This document shows positions 7,696 through 17,417 of a stretch of 64,000 nt of DNA, piece after piece. Position 1 is the first letter of the stretch. Every line of letters starts with the position of its first letter. This DNA comes from Streptomyces marianii (GTDB taxonomy: Bacteria; Actinomycetota; Actinomycetes; Streptomycetales; Streptomycetaceae): the NCBI RefSeq assembly GCF_005795905.1, contig NZ_VAWE01000002.1, positions 274,185-338,184 on the forward strand, written 5' to 3'. The notes under the pieces are model-generated. The model ran no database searches and was not told where the DNA came from. It saw nothing but the letters and a program-made list of their open reading frames with translations. The position numbers and the translations under genes are program-made.

Positions 7696-10600
7696 TCAGC
7701 GCCGACTCCTGCTCGGCCCGCCTATCTCCGGTGGCGGCGGGCCGCCCTGGCAGGTCCCCTCGGGCACAGCGACTGCGTCGGGCGACGTCCCCCCGACGAG
7801 CGCCTCGCCCCGCTCCATGGCGTCGGCGTGGCTGCGGACGATGTCCCGGACGCTGGACGCGTAGGGAGCGTCATTGAGCACCGAACAGACGCCGATGCGC
7901 GTGTTGTCCGGCGCGATGACCAGCCAGGACCCGTCTTCGCTGCCCTCCTTCGACACCAGGTAGACGGTTCCGCGGTGCACCGCGTCCCACATGCTCGGGC
8001 TGATCCGCGTCACTGTTACGCGACGCTTGCCCGTGCCCATGACAAACTCCTGCGGGCCGTACTGCGACATGACGAGACCGTCATCGCGGCGGTCCTCCTC
8101 CACTGCCTGCCGCTCCTCGGCCTCCTGCTGGCTCCGCGCCCACTCGGCCGCCCGCGCCTGCTCGGCCTGCGCCTCCCGCTCCGCCTGCTCGGCCGCGAGT
8201 CGTGTCCGCGTGGCCTGCATCTCCTTGGCCCACTGCTCGACCTGCCGCAACTGTGCGGCGCGGCGGCGCTTCTCCTCCACCCCGTTCGGCAGCGGAGCAA
8301 GGCGCCTGGCCCGGTCCCGCGCCGTCTGCTTGCTGGTGCGGCCGGTGTGGTGGATCCGCACCCGGGCCCAGTAGGCGGCCCGATGGTCCGCGTGCAGCAG
8401 ATCAGGGGCGGCGGCGCACCAGCGGTGTGCGGTGACGCCGTCGGGAGTGACCGTGACAGGGCCGCGCCGGCCAGCACGGGGCACCGCGATGTAGGCGCCG
8501 GATACCAGCAGTTCGACCAGGGCGGCCCGCACCCGGCGGCCCTGGCCCTCACGGCGACGGACGATCCCGGACGTGTCCGCGTGCAGGTCTCCCGCGTACG
8601 CGGCGGCCAGGACGTCGGCCACTCCGGTGCACCAGCCCATTCGAGGCAGCCAGGTCCGGGCGCTGCTCTCGTCGAGCCACCTGTCCATGCCGCCGCTGTC
8701 CACCTCTGAGCCGGCGCGCCCGCCGCGGGCAGCGACAGCTGTATCGGCGGATCCCTGCTCAGGGTCGCCGCCGGGGTCCGGATCATCGGCGGTGTCAGCG
8801 GCCGACGCCTCCGCCGTGACGGGCACCGACGCGCGGACGGCCTGCTTCCCGACGGAACGCTTCGCCTCCGTGGCGGCGGACGCGGCATCGACACGGGCGA
8901 AGAACGCAGCCCGGCTCGCCCGAGCCGAGGCGACCAGGGCGGTTCGGTCGGCCCGCGCGGCCGCGGCCAGCGCGGCGGCCTCGTCCTGCGCCTTCTTGCC
9001 GCCGCCCCGCTCGCGCACAGCCGCGCGGGCTTCCCGCTGCGCACGGTCGTCCCCGTCGGCCGCGCCCTGGGCCATGAGCGCATCTGCCAGCGCCGTGGAC
9101 GGCCACGGCGCCTCCTCACCGTTCTCCAGAGCCTCGGTGAGGATCTGCCCGCACAGCTCCGCCGCCCGGTCCTCCCACTGCCGCCAGTGCAGGGTGCACG
9201 TGCGGGGATCGCCCTTGGCCAAGTCACGGGCGAGGCCGATCACATCCCGCCCGGAGAACCGGCCGCCCTGGGCGTCGTCCAGGATCCTGCCGGAAAGGCA
9301 GCGGGCACACGCGACAAACCGGCCAAGCTCGCCCCCCTGGTCGGTAACCACGGCAACCCAGAAGCGGACGCCGGAGCGCTTCGCGCTGCACTTGCCGACG
9401 TAGGGCGCCGACATCACGCAGTACGCGTCGGCGCCGGCCTCCGCGTCATCGTCCGCGCACACGGAGAGCACGCGGAGGCGGGCGTTCGCCACGCTGCTCA
9501 GTGCGCGACTCCACACCTTCCACTCGGCGACGTACTGCCGATGATCGGGGCCCTTGCGCGCCCAGTCGTCACCCGTGCAGCCCTCACGGCCGTCGTCGGC
9601 GGTCAGGTACTCGAACCCCCACCGGCACGCGGCGATCAGGCCCACGGCGCCGAAGCGACGGATCAGAAAGACACCGGGCTCAAGCTCCACCCGCTCCGAC
9701 CTGCACCCGAACGCTGGGGCCTGCGCCGTGTAGTGCCCGTACTTCGCCCACAGGGCGGCAAACCGGGCACGGGTGTCGGAGTCCTCGCGGATCCGGGCGA
9801 GCACCTTGGCCAGGGAACGGTCCTCGATGTTGGTGGACCACCAGTACGAGCCGTCAGCGTCGTGCCCGGCTTCCCACTGCCCCTCTTCCGGACGGCAGTA
9901 GGTGACGGGCCGGATCCGGAAGGCATGCCCGGCCGCCGTCGTCAGCACCCAACCGGTCGACGGCTCTCGCCCGTCGACGAACGACACGGCCGCGAGCGAC
10001 TCGCCTTCTTCCAGCGCGGCTGAGAGCTCGGCGCCGGCGACGTCATCATCAGCCGCCCCCTCCGGCCGTCCGGCGTTGCTGCTGCGGGATACGGCCGCAT
10101 GCTCCCGCTGCTCCTCGGCCGGCTCACGCTCCGGCGGCACGGCCGCCGAGCCCTCCTCTGCGGCCTCTGCGGGCAGCATGGCGTGCCGGACCTCCTCCGC
10201 CGTCGCGGCATTGTCGAACGCACACCCATACCGGTTCAGCGTCTCTTCACGGCCGGACTCGGCACGGGCGGCGGCGTCCTCCATGCGCGCGCACTCGGCC
10301 ACGAAGTCCGACAAGACACCCGCCTTGCGGTAGGTCTCTGCCGACTCCGTGAAATGGGCGGCGTCTCGCTTCGCGCGGTTCACATCGTCGTACGCCTCTT
10401 CACAGGAGCGGACAGCCGACCACACCTCCTCAGCGAGCGCGTCCCCCTCCCGGACCCGGCCCCGGCACGCCTGCGCCCGCTCCACATCACCGGCGGCGAG
10501 CACCACAGCCGCATGCACACGGCCACGGGCCGTCGCCAGCCGTTCCACGGCCGCCGCCCACGCAGACGCCGTACGGCCGGACTCCGCGCGCTCCGCCCGG

Positions 10601-12240
10601 GCGGCGTCGCGGCCGGCCAGCCCAGCACGGTCGGCCTCCGCCCGCGCGTTCGCCCGCTCACCGGCGTAGTACGCATCCCAGTACAGGGCGTTGTGGAAGT
10701 CCCGCACGCCGTTGTACGCGGCCTGGGCGGTTTCGAGCGCCGCCCACTCGGCGGGAGCGTGCTCGGCGAGCCGGCTCGGCTCCCCGTAGCTGATGTGCGG
10801 GTACTTGGCCCAGTCGGCCAGGTGCTTACGGTCGTTGCTGGTACCGAATCCCTGGGGGTTCTTGCGGACCGCGGCGGCCGCCTTCCGCAGGGCCTCGGCG
10901 CTGCGCCCCTCGATTCGGTCGGCCACCGCCAGCGTGAACGCCAGCGCGGCGGCGTCGACGCGGTCACCGGCGATCAGCGAGGCGGAGGTATACCGCGAGG
11001 GGAAGTGGACCGACCGGTCCGAGTGCCTCGACTTCCCCCAGGCGTCGTACTGCGCCACGAACGACCGTGACGGGTCACCCTGCCCCGCGTGGAACACGCC
11101 GTCGTGGTCGGTGTTGCCGTCGAACCACTCACACCAGCGGCGCGAGGAGTCCTCGAACATCATGATCAGCCCGGCGTACCCGCGCGCCGACGGCTCACGG
11201 CCCTCCGCGGCCAACCGCTTGCGCCACTGGGCCTCCCGGGCGAGCAGCCGCTCCTGCGCCTCCTCGATGATCGGAGCGGCGAGCGCCTCCCGCTTCGCGC
11301 GCGCCGCGGCGTCCGTGATCGCCTCTCCAGCCTCCTTGACGTGCTGCCCGGCCAGCACGACCGCACGCCGCCACGACGCGCACCCCCGCGCGTCCTCGCC
11401 GTTCGTCTCAGCCAGCCACGCCCGTGCCGCCTTCACCGCGTCGGTGGCCGACCGCTCTGCCGTCCTGGCTTCCGCGTAGGCGGCAGACGCCAGCTCCACG
11501 GCCCGCGCGCCCGCGGGCGTGGAACCGTCGAGGGCGTTGAACGCGTCCCGCGCGTCACACAGGGCGGTGCTCACCTTGGCCGCGGCCCCGTCCATCTGCC
11601 GGACCCACTCAGCCGCGTCCCGGCCCCATACCGTGCGCCCCGTGGCCTCCTGCTCACGCGAGACGACGCGTACGGCCCTGATGGCCTCGCGTACGGCCTT
11701 GAACCCGCCGGTCGAGGCGGACGCCACGAACTTGCCCGTCGCCTCGTTCCACGCGCACACGTGCGCGGTCTCCTCCACCCCGGCGCGCACCATCACGAGC
11801 CCGGAGACCACCAGGGCGCGCACCCACAGACGGCCGGTCCAGCGCCGCTCGGCGCGCACGTCCCAGCCCTGCTGTTCCGCCTCACGCAACAGAACGCCCG
11901 CGTTGCGGGGCAGGCCCGCCAGCGCGGCAGCGGCCGCTTCGGCACCGACAGCGGCGCCGCAGCCGCCGCAGCGTCCCGCGCGTACTTCCTTGTGCTGGCA
12001 CGCCGGGCACTCGGCTGCCGCCTTCTCCGTGGGGGTGAGCGCATCGCCGTGCTCGGGACCGGCGGCTTCCTGTCGGCCGTGGGGGGCGTCCGCCTGCTTA
12101 CCGGCGCTCGTAGAGTCGGGGTCGGCGGCCGGGGCGCTGTACTGGAAGGCGGCCCCGGCCGCGGCGTCGGCGTTCGCACCCGGCTCGGACGGGGCACTGG
12201 CACCCTTACGGGCCTCGCGCAGGTGGGGGATGGGCAACAC
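7696..12240 (-). CDS. very large Ala/Glu/Arg-rich protein of unknown function, 1514 aa
   Basis: Last gene of the WGR-MoxR-VWA operon. An AAGGGAG site precedes a GTG at 12240 (TTG at 12237 is an alternative). A disordered N-terminus is followed by a zinc ribbon (Cys78, Cys81, Cys91, Cys94), then long helical, coiled-coil-prone stretches rich in A/E/R, a globular middle with several Trp and Cys residues (about 740-1040), another charged helical region (about 1080-1200) and a C-terminal small beta-rich domain after residue 1390. No enzyme motif seen. Large scaffold or effector that works with the upstream ATPase and VWA proteins is the likeliest role (inference from context). Confidence 0.75.
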   Translation of the reverse strand: MLPIPHLREARKGASAPSEPGANADAAAGAAFQYSAPAADPDSTSAGKQADAPHGRQEAAGPEHGDALTPTEKAAAECPACQHKEVRAGRCGGCGAAVGAEAAAAALAGLPRNAGVLLREAEQQGWDVRAERRWTGRLWVRALVVSGLVMVRAGVEETAHVCAWNEATGKFVASASTGGFKAVREAIRAVRVVSREQEATGRTVWGRDAAEWVRQMDGAAAKVSTALCDARDAFNALDGSTPAGARAVELASAAYAEARTAERSATDAVKAARAWLAETNGEDARGCASWRRAVVLAGQHVKEAGEAITDAAARAKREALAAPIIEEAQERLLAREAQWRKRLAAEGREPSARGYAGLIMMFEDSSRRWCEWFDGNTDHDGVFHAGQGDPSRSFVAQYDAWGKSRHSDRSVHFPSRYTSASLIAGDRVDAAALAFTLAVADRIEGRSAEALRKAAAAVRKNPQGFGTSNDRKHLADWAKYPHISYGEPSRLAEHAPAEWAALETAQAAYNGVRDFHNALYWDAYYAGERANARAEADRAGLAGRDAARAERAESGRTASAWAAAVERLATARGRVHAAVVLAAGDVERAQACRGRVREGDALAEEVWSAVRSCEEAYDDVNRAKRDAAHFTESAETYRKAGVLSDFVAECARMEDAAARAESGREETLNRYGCAFDNAATAEEVRHAMLPAEAAEEGSAAVPPEREPAEEQREHAAVSRSSNAGRPEGAADDDVAGAELSAALEEGESLAAVSFVDGREPSTGWVLTTAAGHAFRIRPVTYCRPEEGQWEAGHDADGSYWWSTNIEDRSLAKVLARIREDSDTRARFAALWAKYGHYTAQAPAFGCRSERVELEPGVFLIRRFGAVGLIAACRWGFEYLTADDGREGCTGDDWARKGPDHRQYVAEWKVWSRALSSVANARLRVLSVCADDDAEAGADAYCVMSAPYVGKCSAKRSGVRFWVAVVTDQGGELGRFVACARCLSGRILDDAQGGRFSGRDVIGLARDLAKGDPRTCTLHWRQWEDRAAELCGQILTEALENGEEAPWPSTALADALMAQGAADGDDRAQREARAAVRERGGGKKAQDEAAALAAAARADRTALVASARASRAAFFARVDAASAATEAKRSVGKQAVRASVPVTAEASAADTADDPDPGGDPEQGSADTAVAARGGRAGSEVDSGGMDRWLDESSARTWLPRMGWCTGVADVLAAAYAGDLHADTSGIVRRREGQGRRVRAALVELLVSGAYIAVPRAGRRGPVTVTPDGVTAHRWCAAAPDLLHADHRAAYWARVRIHHTGRTSKQTARDRARRLAPLPNGVEEKRRRAAQLRQVEQWAKEMQATRTRLAAEQAEREAQAEQARAAEWARSQQEAEERQAVEEDRRDDGLVMSQYGPQEFVMGTGKRRVTVTRISPSMWDAVHRGTVYLVSKEGSEDGSWLVIAPDNTRIGVCSVLNDAPYASSVRDIVRSHADAMERGEALVGGTSPDAVAVPEGTCQGGPPPPEIGGPSRSRR

Positions 12241-12326
12241 AGACTCCCTTGACGTGAGGGTGGCGCCGTTCAGCGCCCGGTGGGGCGGGCGACCCGGTGA
12301 AGGTGCCGCCCGCCGCGGGATTGAGT

Positions 12327-14120
12327 TCAGGCATGGCGCAGCGCGGAGACCAGCGCGGCGCTCAAGGCATCGGGGATCTCGGAGACCTGGGAGATGTCCA
12401 CCCGGCGGGCACCAGGAAGGACGTTGGAGCCCGGATCGAGGCAGAACCAGAGAACGTGGACGCCTGCTCCGGCCAGACGCCGCACGAGCCGCTCGCCGCC
12501 GATGCGCTCGGCCGGCTCCCAGTGACCGTCGGACACGATGACGAGGACGCGCGCGCCGTCCTGGCGGGAGAGTCCCAGCGCGCCGTCCAGGGCGTTGGCG
12601 GCCTCGGTGAAGCGGTGGTTGGCGTCGTTCGCGTGAAACTCGGTGACCTTGGACGGCGGTCGTCCAGGGGCGACGATCGGGGTCACGGCCGTACCGAAGG
12701 CCACGGTCGCGGCCCTCCCGGCGACCTCGCGGGTGCCATGCGCGAACATCCAGGCCGTCGAAGCGACGATCGGCGTGTAGGCGCTCATCGACCCCGAGAC
12801 GTCGACAGCCACGCCGACGGAGACCGGCGGCTCCTGCGCGTGGACGCGCTTCGTGGAGCGGAAGGGCCGCACGGTCACCGGCATTCCCAGGGTGCGCTGG
12901 GCCGCTCCGAGCATGGCGTCGCGACCGGACAGGCGGCCCGGCGGCAGCGCGGAGGGGACACGGACACGAGCGGGATCGCGGAACTGCGCCTCCGCAAGCG
13001 CGGTCCCCAGCCGACGGGCGGTCGCCCGCTCCTGCGAAGTCGGCTCCCGGCGGCCGCTGACAGGGTTCTGCGGACGTGCGCGGAGCGAGGACGGCGCAGG
13101 GGCAGACGTGAACACCCTGCGAGCAGCCTGCTGCGCTGCCCGACGAACTTCCTCCTCGGCCCGGCGCTCCCGCTGACGGCGAGCTGCTTCCTCCTCGGCC
13201 CGGCGCTCCTGCTCAGGGTCGGGCAACGCTCCCGTGGCGATCTGGGCCTGGACCGAGACGGCACCGGCCACGGCAACCACAGCCGCGCCGATGGTGTCGC
13301 TGGCCGCGTCAGCCGCCGGGAGCTCGGGACTGGGCTCGCCCGCCGCGCAGCCGACGCCGGGAAGGTCCTCATCTTCCTCCGCGCCGACGAGTTCGACCCA
13401 CCGGCGGGCGACATCCAGCAGGCCGGCCTGGTCGCCGTCGTCGAGCTTCAGGGCCTTCCGCCACAGGGCGCGCAGCGCGGCGAGATCAGCGGCGCCGAGG
13501 ACGCTCTTGACGGCCGCGTGTACCGGCCGGGCCTCGGCCGGGGTGAGCACACCAGCGTCGACCCGGCCCAGGATGAGGGCGGCACCAGCAGCCGCCCGCC
13601 ACCGGTCGGACAGGGCCGAGGCGGTGCGCTGGGAGGGCAGCACGATGTTGCTCGCGCAGGCGCGCAGGAAGACCCGGTCGCCCGGACGTTCCTGGAGGTG
13701 CCGGGCTTCGATCCGGGGTTCCTCGAGCAGAACCGCCGCCCGGATCACCGCCCGGCCTGCTGCCGCGTCCCAGAGACCCCAGCGGGTGCTGCGCGCGTGA
13801 GCAGCCTCATGCGCCGACATGCCCACGATCACGGGGTGCCGCAGCCTGCCCGAGATGCTGAGCGGGTCGACCTGGTCCGGGTGGATGCCGTCCTTCAGAG
13901 CGACGGACCCGTTGATGGTGACCTTGATCAGCCGCGGGTCGAACCACGCTGCGTCCGCCGTGGGCTTGGTGTCCCACACCATGGTGAGCAGGACGTCGTC
14001 GCGGTCGGCGAGGGTGTTGATGATGGATCCGAGCCGCCGGGCGAGGGCATTGCGGGCGTCGAGGAGGTCCGCGTCGACCTCCTCGTGCGGAGCGGTCGAA
14101 GCCGCCGGTGCGTCGATCAC
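12327..14120 (-). CDS. VWA protein with N-terminal metallopeptidase-like domain
   Basis: 597 aa from a GTG that overlaps the MoxR stop by GTGA (the longer open frame would overlap MoxR by 106 bases). Residues 104-108 are HEAAH, an HExxH zinc motif, followed about 25 residues on by LLEEPRIE, the pattern of the DUF2201-type putative metallopeptidase domain. A charged coiled-coil linker lies near residues 305-335. The C-terminal von Willebrand A domain has an intact MIDAS motif DVSGSMS (440-446) and VIVSDGH. MoxR ATPases pair with VWA proteins to remodel or activate partners, as in NorQ/NorD and CbbQ/CbbO. Confidence 0.88.
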   Translation of the reverse strand: MIDAPAASTAPHEEVDADLLDARNALARRLGSIINTLADRDDVLLTMVWDTKPTADAAWFDPRLIKVTINGSVALKDGIHPDQVDPLSISGRLRHPVIVGMSAHEAAHARSTRWGLWDAAAGRAVIRAAVLLEEPRIEARHLQERPGDRVFLRACASNIVLPSQRTASALSDRWRAAAGAALILGRVDAGVLTPAEARPVHAAVKSVLGAADLAALRALWRKALKLDDGDQAGLLDVARRWVELVGAEEDEDLPGVGCAAGEPSPELPAADAASDTIGAAVVAVAGAVSVQAQIATGALPDPEQERRAEEEAARRQRERRAEEEVRRAAQQAARRVFTSAPAPSSLRARPQNPVSGRREPTSQERATARRLGTALAEAQFRDPARVRVPSALPPGRLSGRDAMLGAAQRTLGMPVTVRPFRSTKRVHAQEPPVSVGVAVDVSGSMSAYTPIVASTAWMFAHGTREVAGRAATVAFGTAVTPIVAPGRPPSKVTEFHANDANHRFTEAANALDGALGLSRQDGARVLVIVSDGHWEPAERIGGERLVRRLAGAGVHVLWFCLDPGSNVLPGARRVDISQVSEIPDALSAALVSALRHA

Positions 14121-15088
14121 CGGCGCCCCGCAGGAACCCGGGCGCCCAGGGACAGCGGAGTGGCCTCGTCGAACTTCTCCTTCATGGCCGCAGCGAACTC
14201 GCTGCGGTCCTGGGCAGGGCACTTGCGCAGCAGGCCTGCCACGGCGAAGTCCTGCCCGAACCGCCGACTCGTCTCGGCGAACGCCATGGCGTCGCGCAGC
14301 TGCGGGATCCAGCCCGCGTACGTGTCATCCTGCTTGCGGCTCTCCAGGTTCTTGGCCACGGTGATGAGATCCACCGGCACACCGAAGTCGGCGGCCAGGT
14401 CCCAGTCGGTGGTGACCTCGACGTGGTGGTGGAACCGGCTCAGGAGGGCGTCGCTCAGGTGCGCGCCGGGCACGTCGGGGTTGCAGGCGCCGATGACGAA
14501 CCAGTTGGGGCCGACCTTGAGCGGGGGCAGCGACGGGTTCTGGGTGACGTGCAACTCGCCACGACCGTCCATGAGCGCGTACAGCACGGTCAGTTCACGG
14601 GGGTCGATCAGGGCGATCTCGTCGACCAGGAGCGGGACGTCGTTCTCGATGCTGCGGATGAGCGGTCCGGGGATCCACTCGAACGAATCCGTGGTCGGGT
14701 TCTGCACGAAGGTGCCGACGAAGTCCGCGACCTCGGTGCTGGCGGTGCCGACGATCGTCTCCAGGCCGCAGTGTCGGCCCGGGACGGCGTCCGGGACGAA
14801 GGCGGCCTCGCTCAGGGCGGTCTTGCCGGTGCCGGGCGGCCCGACGAGCAGGACGTGCTCACGGTGGCTGCGAGCGTCGCGCAGGAATGCGAGGTCTTCC
14901 ACCCCGCCGAGCATCCGGGGCTGGTACAGCTGCCCGTTCGGGCGGATCTGGGGGCCGACCTGCGGAAGCGCAGAAGACAGGACGGCAGCCGGTGGAGCGG
15001 GCTTGCGTCGCGTGGCGCGCTGACGCTGGAGGTTCTCCAGCTCAGTCTGGCCGCGCTGGTACATCTGGTTCGTGAACGGAGTGGACAA
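14117..15088 (-). CDS. MoxR-family AAA+ ATPase
   Basis: 323 aa. Walker A GPPGTGKT (83-90), Walker B LLVDEIAL (153-160), sensor-like GACNPDVPGAHLSDALLSRF region and an arginine-finger candidate SRF. TTG start with AGGAG four bases upstream. Closest in style to CbbQ/NirQ/NorQ chaperone ATPases, which use ATP to drive conformational change through a VWA partner; the partner is the next gene, coupled by GTGA. Confidence 0.9.
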   Translation of the reverse strand: MSTPFTNQMYQRGQTELENLQRQRATRRKPAPPAAVLSSALPQVGPQIRPNGQLYQPRMLGGVEDLAFLRDARSHREHVLLVGPPGTGKTALSEAAFVPDAVPGRHCGLETIVGTASTEVADFVGTFVQNPTTDSFEWIPGPLIRSIENDVPLLVDEIALIDPRELTVLYALMDGRGELHVTQNPSLPPLKVGPNWFVIGACNPDVPGAHLSDALLSRFHHHVEVTTDWDLAADFGVPVDLITVAKNLESRKQDDTYAGWIPQLRDAMAFAETSRRFGQDFAVAGLLRKCPAQDRSEFAAAMKEKFDEATPLSLGARVPAGRR

Positions 15089-15131
15089 GGGACTCCTGAG
15101 GTGAGAGCCGTGGGGCGGACGGCTGTGGTGG

Positions 15132-15530
15132 CTAGAAGTTCGAGCCCGGGATGGGGGACGCGTTGGGGAACTCGGTGCCCTTCTGGCGGGCGGTCTTGCC
15201 GAAGTGGCGCGCGATGTCGCGGGCGTTGTCCCTGGCGTGGTCGGGGTCCGTGAGCGAAGCGGGGACCTCGAAGGCCGTGAAATCGCGACTCGCCTCGTAG
15301 CCCTTCTTCTCCTTCTCGCGGGACTTCTTGACCACCGCGATCAGCGCGTCCTCGGCGGTGATGTGCGAAGTCAGCAGACCGATCTGGCCGGCCCCGCCAC
15401 GGCTTCCGTGAAGGCCGAGCGCGAGCGGCTCCGGTCCGGCGAGGACGATGAGGCGGTAGAACTTGTCGCTGCCGCCGCGGTCGTCGTGCAGCTCCCAGCC
15501 GAAGCCGGGGACATGGTCACTGGAAGGCAA
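15132..15530 (-). CDS. WGR-like domain protein
   Basis: 132 aa. KFYRLIVL followed by GSRGGAGQIG, an ITAEDALIAVVKK helix and a KEKKGYE segment reproduces the WGR domain layout, although the WGR tripeptide itself is altered. WGR domains bind nucleic acid or protein partners, in bacteria often near MoxR/VWA genes. TTG start with AAAGG nine bases upstream. First gene of the operon, 43 bases before MoxR, read from the promoter at 15632-15673. Confidence 0.72.
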   Translation of the reverse strand: MPSSDHVPGFGWELHDDRGGSDKFYRLIVLAGPEPLALGLHGSRGGAGQIGLLTSHITAEDALIAVVKKSREKEKKGYEASRDFTAFEVPASLTDPDHARDNARDIARHFGKTARQKGTEFPNASPIPGSNF

Positions 15531-15631
15531 CTGATCCCTTTCATGGGTAAAGGTATTAGCGACATCGAGGTGGCGCAGACGCCGCCTGGGTGCGACCGGG
15601 GAGGGGCGACATCCCCACCCCGTCGATACAA

Positions 15632-15673
15632 AGTTTACCTACAAATGGAGCGTGAGGCAATGTAATAGAGTCA
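15632..15673 (-). promoter_or_regulatory. box-class promoter P3 (minus)
   Basis: Minus strand: box TGACTCTATTACA, −35 TTGCCT, 17-bp spacer, −10 TAAACT. It reads into the WGR-MoxR-VWA-giant operon; start of the WGR gene is about 100 bases downstream. Confidence 0.75.
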
Positions 15674-15758
15674 ATCGGGGTGTGCTCGCCCGAGAGTCCC
15701 GGTGGCCACCGCCCGTACACTCGGCACCTGTTCCTGCAACCGGGGGAGAGGCACCACC

Positions 15759-15929
15759 GTGACCGCACCACAGACCGTCGAGGCCGGCACCACCGACGCC
15801 CCGATCTACGCATGCCTCGTCGACGAACTCGGCGACGTCCCGGCAGAGGTACGTCGCGCGGCCGAGGAGGCGCTGCGTGAGGCGGACCGGGCCCTCGACT
15901 TCGGACTGATCACCCTCGGCGCATCCTGA
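15759..15929 (+). CDS. small acidic protein, 56 aa
   Basis: GTG start with GGGGGAGAGG eight bases upstream. A short Thr-rich N-terminus leads to YACLVDELGDVPAEVRRAAEE, a predicted pair of helices. Free-standing small gene; family unknown. Confidence 0.6.
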   Translation: MTAPQTVEAGTTDAPIYACLVDELGDVPAEVRRAAEEALREADRALDFGLITLGAS

Positions 15930-16004
15930 CCGAACCCCGCCATGGCCGGGCCCGCGCAGCCGTCCCCTCCGGCCTGCCTGCTGTTCCGCCATTCGCCGGC
16001 GACC

Positions 16005-16200
16005 TCATGCCGCCACGCCGCCGCCAGGCCGACCGCAGGAGGCCGGCCGCTCACACTGCGGGGAACGCCCGGACAGGCAGATGTCTTCGATGAGGCGCAT
16101 CTGCGCGGACGCCTTCTCGTCCCACTCGCACCGGCGTTCCTCAAAGACCCTGGCCAGATCCCTGCCGACGGGGGTGAAGGGAGAGCCGGGATGCCCCGGT
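16005..16200 (-). pseudogene. gene remnant without a start codon
   Basis: The minus frame encodes a protein-like segment (GRDLARVFEERRCEWDEKAS, then an ICLSGRSPQC block) but no ATG, GTG or TTG begins it; it directly follows the stop of the 16200-16455 gene in the same frame. It may be the former C-terminus of that gene, cut off by a stop codon, or a decayed separate gene. Confidence 0.35.
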
Positions 16201-16455
16201 CACCGGTTCCCGGCTACCGGGTCGAAGCTCATGTTCCGGTAGCCCAGCCAGGCATCACGGTGATGCGGACACATCTCCGCCGGCGCACGGACCGAGTAGC
16301 GCTGGGTCTGGGGGGAACAGGTTGTTGGCGGCCATGTGGCGGCCGCGGCGCCACTCCGCGGCCGTCCAGCTCCACCACCGGCGCTGAATCTCCTCAGGAA
16401 CAGCCTCATCCAGGTATCGGGCCGGAGCACTCGCCGAGGGCGGGGACGTCGTCAA
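16200..16455 (-). pseudogene. small gene with probable frameshift in a C6 run
   Basis: TTG start overlaps the methyltransferase stop (TTGA) and has AGGGAGA upstream. The N-terminal half reads well in one frame (YLDEAVPEEIQRR, AAEWRRGRHMAANNLF) and the C-terminal half in another (RAPAEMCPHHRDAWLGYRN). Skipping one C in the run near 16309-16314 joins them into an 83-residue protein. Either a sequencing error or a broken gene. Function unknown. Confidence 0.5.
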
Positions 16456-17417
16456 CTGGTCTCCCTCAGGGGGCGAATGGCGAACGGGGGTACGCGGTGC
16501 GCCTGCGCCGTCGCGGTTCGCTGAGCGCGGGGGCCGGTCAGAACGAGGCGGCCTGCGGCGTTGAGCTTGAGGTACGGCCGCATGATCTCCGGGATGGGAG
16601 CAGTGTCCGGGATTCCGCGAGCGGCGGCCCCCCACTCCCCGGTGGTCAGGAACTCCTTGCCGATGTACTCGGTATACGCGGGCGGGATCGCCTCGGTGAG
16701 CTCCTCGTGAACGTCCGTCCAGTGAATGTCCATGGCCTGCTGCATCTCGCGGACGGTGCCCTTGCCGCCGCCCCTGCCGTACGCCGCGATGTACGGGCCG
16801 TCGCGCCACACGCCGTGCCGCAGGCCGCGGACGTAGCCGCGGTGGGGCTGGTGGGGACGCGTATTGCCCTTCCAGTAGTCGATCTCGAAGTACCGGTGAC
16901 GCAGAACGCCGAGCCCGAACATCTCACCGCACAGGACCAGGTCCCGCCGCAGCTCGGAGCCCTGGACGTTCTCGATGACGGACGGCACGCCGTACCAGGC
17001 GAACAGCGCGCGCGTGGCCGGGATGAGGTCGACGTACTCGCGTCCCCGATTCGTGCCCTTGGTCAGCGTGCACGAGTGCTGACAAGGCGGCGACGCGTGG
17101 ACCAGGTCGAACTCCTGAACATGAGCGTGGGCGAAGTCCAGGGCATCGGCCTGGTGGAACTCGAAGGGGTAGCTGGGCCGCGGACGGACGTCGACGCCCA
17201 CCACGTCGAAGCCGGCCCGGTAGTAACCCATCCCAGCGCCGCCGCCGCAGCAGTACAGATCCAGCACACGCGGCCTACGCCCGGGAAAGGACGGCCGCGG
17301 GGGCAGCGTCAGGCGCCGCTGCGGCCGGCACTCCCCAATGGCGCAGCAGGGCAGGCCCAGCTGCCCGGGCCGCCACCGCACCGGCGGAGCGGGCAGAACC
17401 GCCACAGGCCCCGTCAC
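16452..17417 (-). CDS. C5-cytosine DNA methyltransferase
   Basis: 321 aa. SAM-binding motif I DLYCCGGGAGMG (53-64), motif IV SPPCQ with catalytic Cys112, motif VI IENV (148-151), and RHRYFE. These are the Dcm-type motifs; the target-recognition part is short, as in phage/plasmid solitary enzymes. The first 48 residues, with CCAIGEC, lie before the catalytic fold, so translation may also start later. GTG start overlaps the upstream stop (GTGA). No restriction endonuclease is adjacent, so it is likely a protective or regulatory solitary methylase. Confidence 0.9.
   Translation of the reverse strand: MTGPVAVLPAPPVRWRPGQLGLPCCAIGECRPQRRLTLPPRPSFPGRRPRVLDLYCCGGGAGMGYYRAGFDVVGVDVRPRPSYPFEFHQADALDFAHAHVQEFDLVHASPPCQHSCTLTKGTNRGREYVDLIPATRALFAWYGVPSVIENVQGSELRRDLVLCGEMFGLGVLRHRYFEIDYWKGNTRPHQPHRGYVRGLRHGVWRDGPYIAAYGRGGGKGTVREMQQAMDIHWTDVHEELTEAIPPAYTEYIGKEFLTTGEWGAAARGIPDTAPIPEIMRPYLKLNAAGRLVLTGPRAQRTATAQAHRVPPFAIRPLRETS

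Noticed and set aside
12297..15023. 908-codon plus frame opposite the MoxR and VWA genes
   Set aside because: Composition artefact; minus strand carries Walker and MIDAS motifs.
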